8,508 bases of DNA from the NCBI GenBank assembly GCA_035531775.1, contig DATKSG010000098.1, forward strand, positions 1-8,508, in the 5' to 3' direction. Numbering within the stretch: position 1 is the first letter of the stretch; each line of letters starts with the position of its first letter. A model generated the notes under the pieces. The model saw nothing but the letters and a program-made list of their open reading frames with translations. It had not been told where the DNA came from and made no database searches. The stretch is from DATKSG01 sp035531775 (GTDB lineage: Bacteria > Actinomycetota > Acidimicrobiia > Acidimicrobiales > UBA8190). Positions 6,397 through 8,508 of the stretch are shown here, in pieces. A program made the position numbers and the translations under genes.

Positions 6397-7461
6397 GTGG
6401 AAGAGGCCACCCGAGCGCTGCACGACCTCTGGCGTGGTTTCGCCGAAGCCCATTGTCGAGGCTACTCCCCGCTCTACGAGCAGGTGGCCCTGGCCGTGAG
6501 CGCCGACAAGGACCTGCTCGAGCTGGTCCGCCAGGCGCCTCCGTCGGCCCATATGCCACCGGCGTTGCTGGCTGCCGTGCACTACCTGCTGCTGGCCGGG
6601 CTCGATCACCCGTTGGCCGACGTCTATGCCGGGCGCGCCAGCAGCGACCCGGGGCCACTGTTTCGCGACGTCTGCCTGTCGCATCGTGAGGAGGTGGCGG
6701 AGCTCCTCGCCACCCGTCACATCCAGACCAACGACTGTGGACGCTGCTCGTCCATCGGTGTGGCCCTCACCTATGTCAGCCGCCGCCTCGGGCCGCCGTT
6801 GGCTCTGGTCGACGTGGGCACAAGCGCCGGCCTCAACCTGCTGTGTGACCGGTACCGCCTCGACTACGGGTCGCACGGAGCCACGGGGCCCGAGCACTCT
6901 CCGGTCAAGGTGGAGTGCTCAGTGCTCGGAGGGCAGCCGCCGGTGGCAGCGCAGCTGCCGCCACTGGCCGCCAAGGTCGGCATCGACCGTTCTCCCATCG
7001 ATCTCACCGACCCCGCCGATGCCCGGTGGCTCCTGGCCTGTGTGTGGCCGGACACCGGGCGTCTGGAACGCACCGCCGCCGCCATAGAGATGGGTCGCCA
7101 GGACCCGCCCACCATCGTGCGCGGCCGGGCCAGCGACGTACTGTTGGACACCCTCGACGCCCTGCCCGACACGCTGGCTGCCATGGTCACCACCACCTGG
7201 GTCTTCGGCTACTTCACCTTGGAGGAACGGCCCCAGTTCGTGGACATCCTGGCCGAGGCGGCGCGGCGTCGGCCCGTAATCTGGGTCAGTGCCGAGGCGG
7301 CCGGCACGGTCGGCGCTTTCGCCGACGTGCCGCTTCCCCGCCACGAAGAAGCGGTGTCCGACGTGCTCGGGCTCATGGACTTCGACGCAGGGGAGCCGAC
7401 CCCGGAGCTCCTGGGTTTCGTCCAGCCCCATGGCCGGTGGATCGACTGGCGAGCCGGCTGA
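6397..7461 (+). CDS. DUF2332 family protein (possible methyltransferase fold)
   Basis: The product from the GTG at 6397 is 354 residues, near the usual DUF2332 length. The N-terminus has the family pattern: a short helix, GYSPLYEQVALAVSADKDLLEL, then PPALLAAVHYLLLAGLDHPLA. Next come TNDCGRCS (111-118), the equivalent of the usual TNExxRC segment, and VDVGTSAGLNL (138-148), which looks like a nucleotide or S-adenosylmethionine binding loop. Later parts include RGRASDVLLDTLDALP, MVTTTWVFGYFTLEER and a C-terminal FVQPHGRWIDW. The family's function is not established to my knowledge; a Rossmann-like methyltransferase is suggested only by the Gly-rich loop. The frame stays open far upstream, but that part is antisense to the nitroreductase gene and lacks family similarity. 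No signal peptide or membrane segment is seen. Confidence 0.9.
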   Translation: MEEATRALHDLWRGFAEAHCRGYSPLYEQVALAVSADKDLLELVRQAPPSAHMPPALLAAVHYLLLAGLDHPLADVYAGRASSDPGPLFRDVCLSHREEVAELLATRHIQTNDCGRCSSIGVALTYVSRRLGPPLALVDVGTSAGLNLLCDRYRLDYGSHGATGPEHSPVKVECSVLGGQPPVAAQLPPLAAKVGIDRSPIDLTDPADARWLLACVWPDTGRLERTAAAIEMGRQDPPTIVRGRASDVLLDTLDALPDTLAAMVTTTWVFGYFTLEERPQFVDILAEAARRRPVIWVSAEAAGTVGAFADVPLPRHEEAVSDVLGLMDFDAGEPTPELLGFVQPHGRWIDWRAG

Positions 7462-7491
7462 ACCTCATCGCCGATGAACCCCGGTGAGCGC

Positions 7492-7923
7492 CTAAGGCTG
7501 GACCATGTCCCCAGGGGCCACGTCGCGGATATGTTGTGAGGAGCCCCACCTGTGGCCCTCTGGGTCCTCGGCCATGTAGGTCCGGTCACCGTAGAACTGG
7601 TCGGCCACCGGGCGCACGATCACGGCCCCGGCCGACGCGGCCGCTTCGAAGTGGGCGTCCACGTCGTCCACGTACACGTAGACCACCTGCGTGACCCCGC
7701 CGAGCCGCTTGGGGCTTCGATAGTCAGGGCCCGGGTTGCCCATCATGACGTTGCCCTTCCCCATCGAGAGCTCGGCGTGGTTGACGGTGCCGCTGCGGTC
7801 CTCCATGCGGAAGGTCTCGACGAACCCGAACGCTTTGACCAGCCATTCGGCCGTCGCCGCCACGTTCTCATAGAGCAGGTACGGCGTGATCTGCGGGGCG
7901 CCGTCAGGTGGATTGGCAACCAT
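7492..7923 (-). CDS. VOC family (glyoxalase/PhnB-like) protein
   Basis: The 143-residue product has two beta-alpha-beta-beta-beta repeats. The first contains PYLLYENVAATAEWLVKAFGF (about 14-34) and NHAEL (48-52). The second contains VYVYVDDVDAHFEAAASAGA (about 81-100), DQFYGDRTYMAEDPEGHRW (108-126) and a WGSSQHIRDV end. This subgroup resembles PhnB-type vicinal-oxygen-chelate proteins; His49 and Glu119 are possible metal ligands (inference). Members include lyases, dioxygenases and resistance proteins, and the substrate cannot be told. The ATG at 7923 is preceded by GGAGG with 7 bases of spacing. A TTG at 7944 would add seven residues and overlap the upstream stop, but would place that ribosome binding site inside the gene. 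It lies 17 bases after the TIGR03086-type gene and is likely cotranscribed with it. Confidence 0.9.
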   Translation of the reverse strand: MVANPPDGAPQITPYLLYENVAATAEWLVKAFGFVETFRMEDRSGTVNHAELSMGKGNVMMGNPGPDYRSPKRLGGVTQVVYVYVDDVDAHFEAAASAGAVIVRPVADQFYGDRTYMAEDPEGHRWGSSQHIRDVAPGDMVQP

Positions 7924-7930
7924 GATTCGA

Positions 7931-7935
7931 CCTCC
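7931..7935 (-). promoter_or_regulatory. Ribosome binding site of the VOC gene
   Basis: On the minus strand this reads GGAGG, 7 bases before the ATG at 7923. It favours that start over the upstream TTG at 7944. Confidence 0.8.
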
Positions 7936-7940
7936 GGGGA

Positions 7941-8508
7941 TCAAGCCGACGGTAGCGGCTGGCGGCCCATGAAGGCAGCCAGCCGCTCCCAGTCAGAGGC
8001 GTCGGGCGGGGCGGGGACCTCGTCGCCGAAGGGCGACCCCGGGCCGGCCAGGTTGCGGTACTCGGGCTTGAGCATGGCTCGCGCCCCTTCCAGCGCGGTC
8101 ACGGCCAGCTCGTCGTCGAGCCGGTCGAGCTGCCCGGTAGCGCTGGCCAGGTCCCACGCGTGGGTGGCGAGCTCAGCCAGGTACATGTCGACCAACGTGG
8201 CCCCGGTATAGGCCTCACCCCACGGCATCGTGGTGGTGGCCGTGAGGCGGTCGTCCTCTGACCACGCCGCCTCGGCTGCTTCGCCGGCCTGGCGCAATCG
8301 GTCGGGGGCCTCGGCCAGCTCCACGTGGGGGAACTCGTCGCCGGTCGGGGTCTCTCCCCGGCCCAGAGCGGTGGCGCGGTTGGCCGCTCCGACCAGATGG
8401 TCGACGAGGCCGGCCACGTCGTAGTCGGGGCACGGGGTCGGGTCACCGAGCTGCGCTGGCCGGATGGCGTTCACGATGTCGGCGGCGTGGCCATAGGCCA
8501 GGAAGAAG
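7941..8508 (-). CDS. TIGR03086 / maleylpyruvate isomerase-like (DinB superfamily) metal-binding protein, 5' end cut off
   Basis: The frame runs to the right edge without a stop, and the upstream residues (AYGHAADIVNAIRP) continue the first helix of the family, so the GTG at 8474 is an internal valine codon and the true start lies outside. About 189 residues are visible. Family signs are the DPTPCPDYDVAGLVDHLVGAANR segment, with a metal-binding His in LVDHLVG, then LVDMYLAELATHAWDLASATGQ with the second His. A C-terminal part ends in PDASDWERLAAFMGRQ. Such four-helix proteins bind a divalent metal and often act with mycothiol as isomerases or transferases in actinobacteria; this member's reaction is unknown. 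It is upstream of the VOC gene on the same strand with 17 bases between, so they probably form an operon. Confidence 0.9.
   Translation of the reverse strand, partial: FFLAYGHAADIVNAIRPAQLGDPTPCPDYDVAGLVDHLVGAANRATALGRGETPTGDEFPHVELAEAPDRLRQAGEAAEAAWSEDDRLTATTTMPWGEAYTGATLVDMYLAELATHAWDLASATGQLDRLDDELAVTALEGARAMLKPEYRNLAGPGSPFGDEVPAPPDASDWERLAAFMGRQPLPSA

Noticed and set aside
5036..6658. 540-codon open frame on the minus strand
   Set aside because: Arg/Pro/Gly-rich translation typical of a GC-rich shadow frame; it overlaps the exported protein, GNAT, nitroreductase and DUF2332 genes.
7462..7491. Searched for a bidirectional terminator between convergent DUF2332 and VOC genes
   Set aside because: Only TCATCG-C-CGATGA is seen, whose 1-base centre leaves a very short stem; no convincing terminator.
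7924..7944. TTG at 7944 as start of the VOC gene, overlapping the upstream stop as TTGA
   Set aside because: GGAGG with ideal spacing precedes the ATG at 7923, and the family usually begins close to that residue.

Overview
The window is GC-rich, tightly packed bacterial DNA with GTG starts and frequent start/stop overlaps. The family set points to Actinomycetota: a deazaflavin (F420)-type nitroreductase, a mycothiol-linked DinB-like protein, a DUF2332 protein and a GH15 enzyme next to a zinc glucose dehydrogenase. An uncultured high-GC lineage such as Acidimicrobiia would fit, but that is inference. I see no rRNA, tRNA, CRISPR array, insertion sequence or phage gene.

Left block, plus strand, about 2-3592: five genes that look like one operon. 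The 3' part of a GH15 glucoamylase/trehalase overlaps a glucose 1-dehydrogenase by 4 bases. Six bases later comes an MBL-fold metallohydrolase, ten bases later a blue-copper lipoprotein, and three bases later a small single-span membrane protein. The first two genes suggest release of glucose from an alpha-glucan or trehalose and its direct oxidation to gluconolactone. The MBL protein could open the lactone, and the copper protein could carry electrons at the outer face of the membrane, but both roles are guesses.

Middle block, 3710-5944, plus strand: after a 117-base gap with no clear promoter comes a 547-residue exported protein of unknown function, which is the least explained gene here. 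A GNAT acetyltransferase follows.

Right block, 5941-8508: the GNAT gene converges on an F420-type nitroreductase gene on the minus strand, and the two stop codons interlock. That nitroreductase gene is divergent from a DUF2332 gene across only 39 bases. DUF2332 in turn converges on a minus-strand pair: a VOC (glyoxalase-like) protein and, upstream of it, a TIGR03086/MDMPI-type metal-binding protein that runs off the right edge. These are plausible housekeeping or detoxification genes with no evident common pathway.

Nothing here is a clear-cut novel system. The best leads are the unknown exported protein, the possible glucan-to-gluconate cassette with an MBL lactonase candidate, and the copper lipoprotein plus membrane peptide pair.
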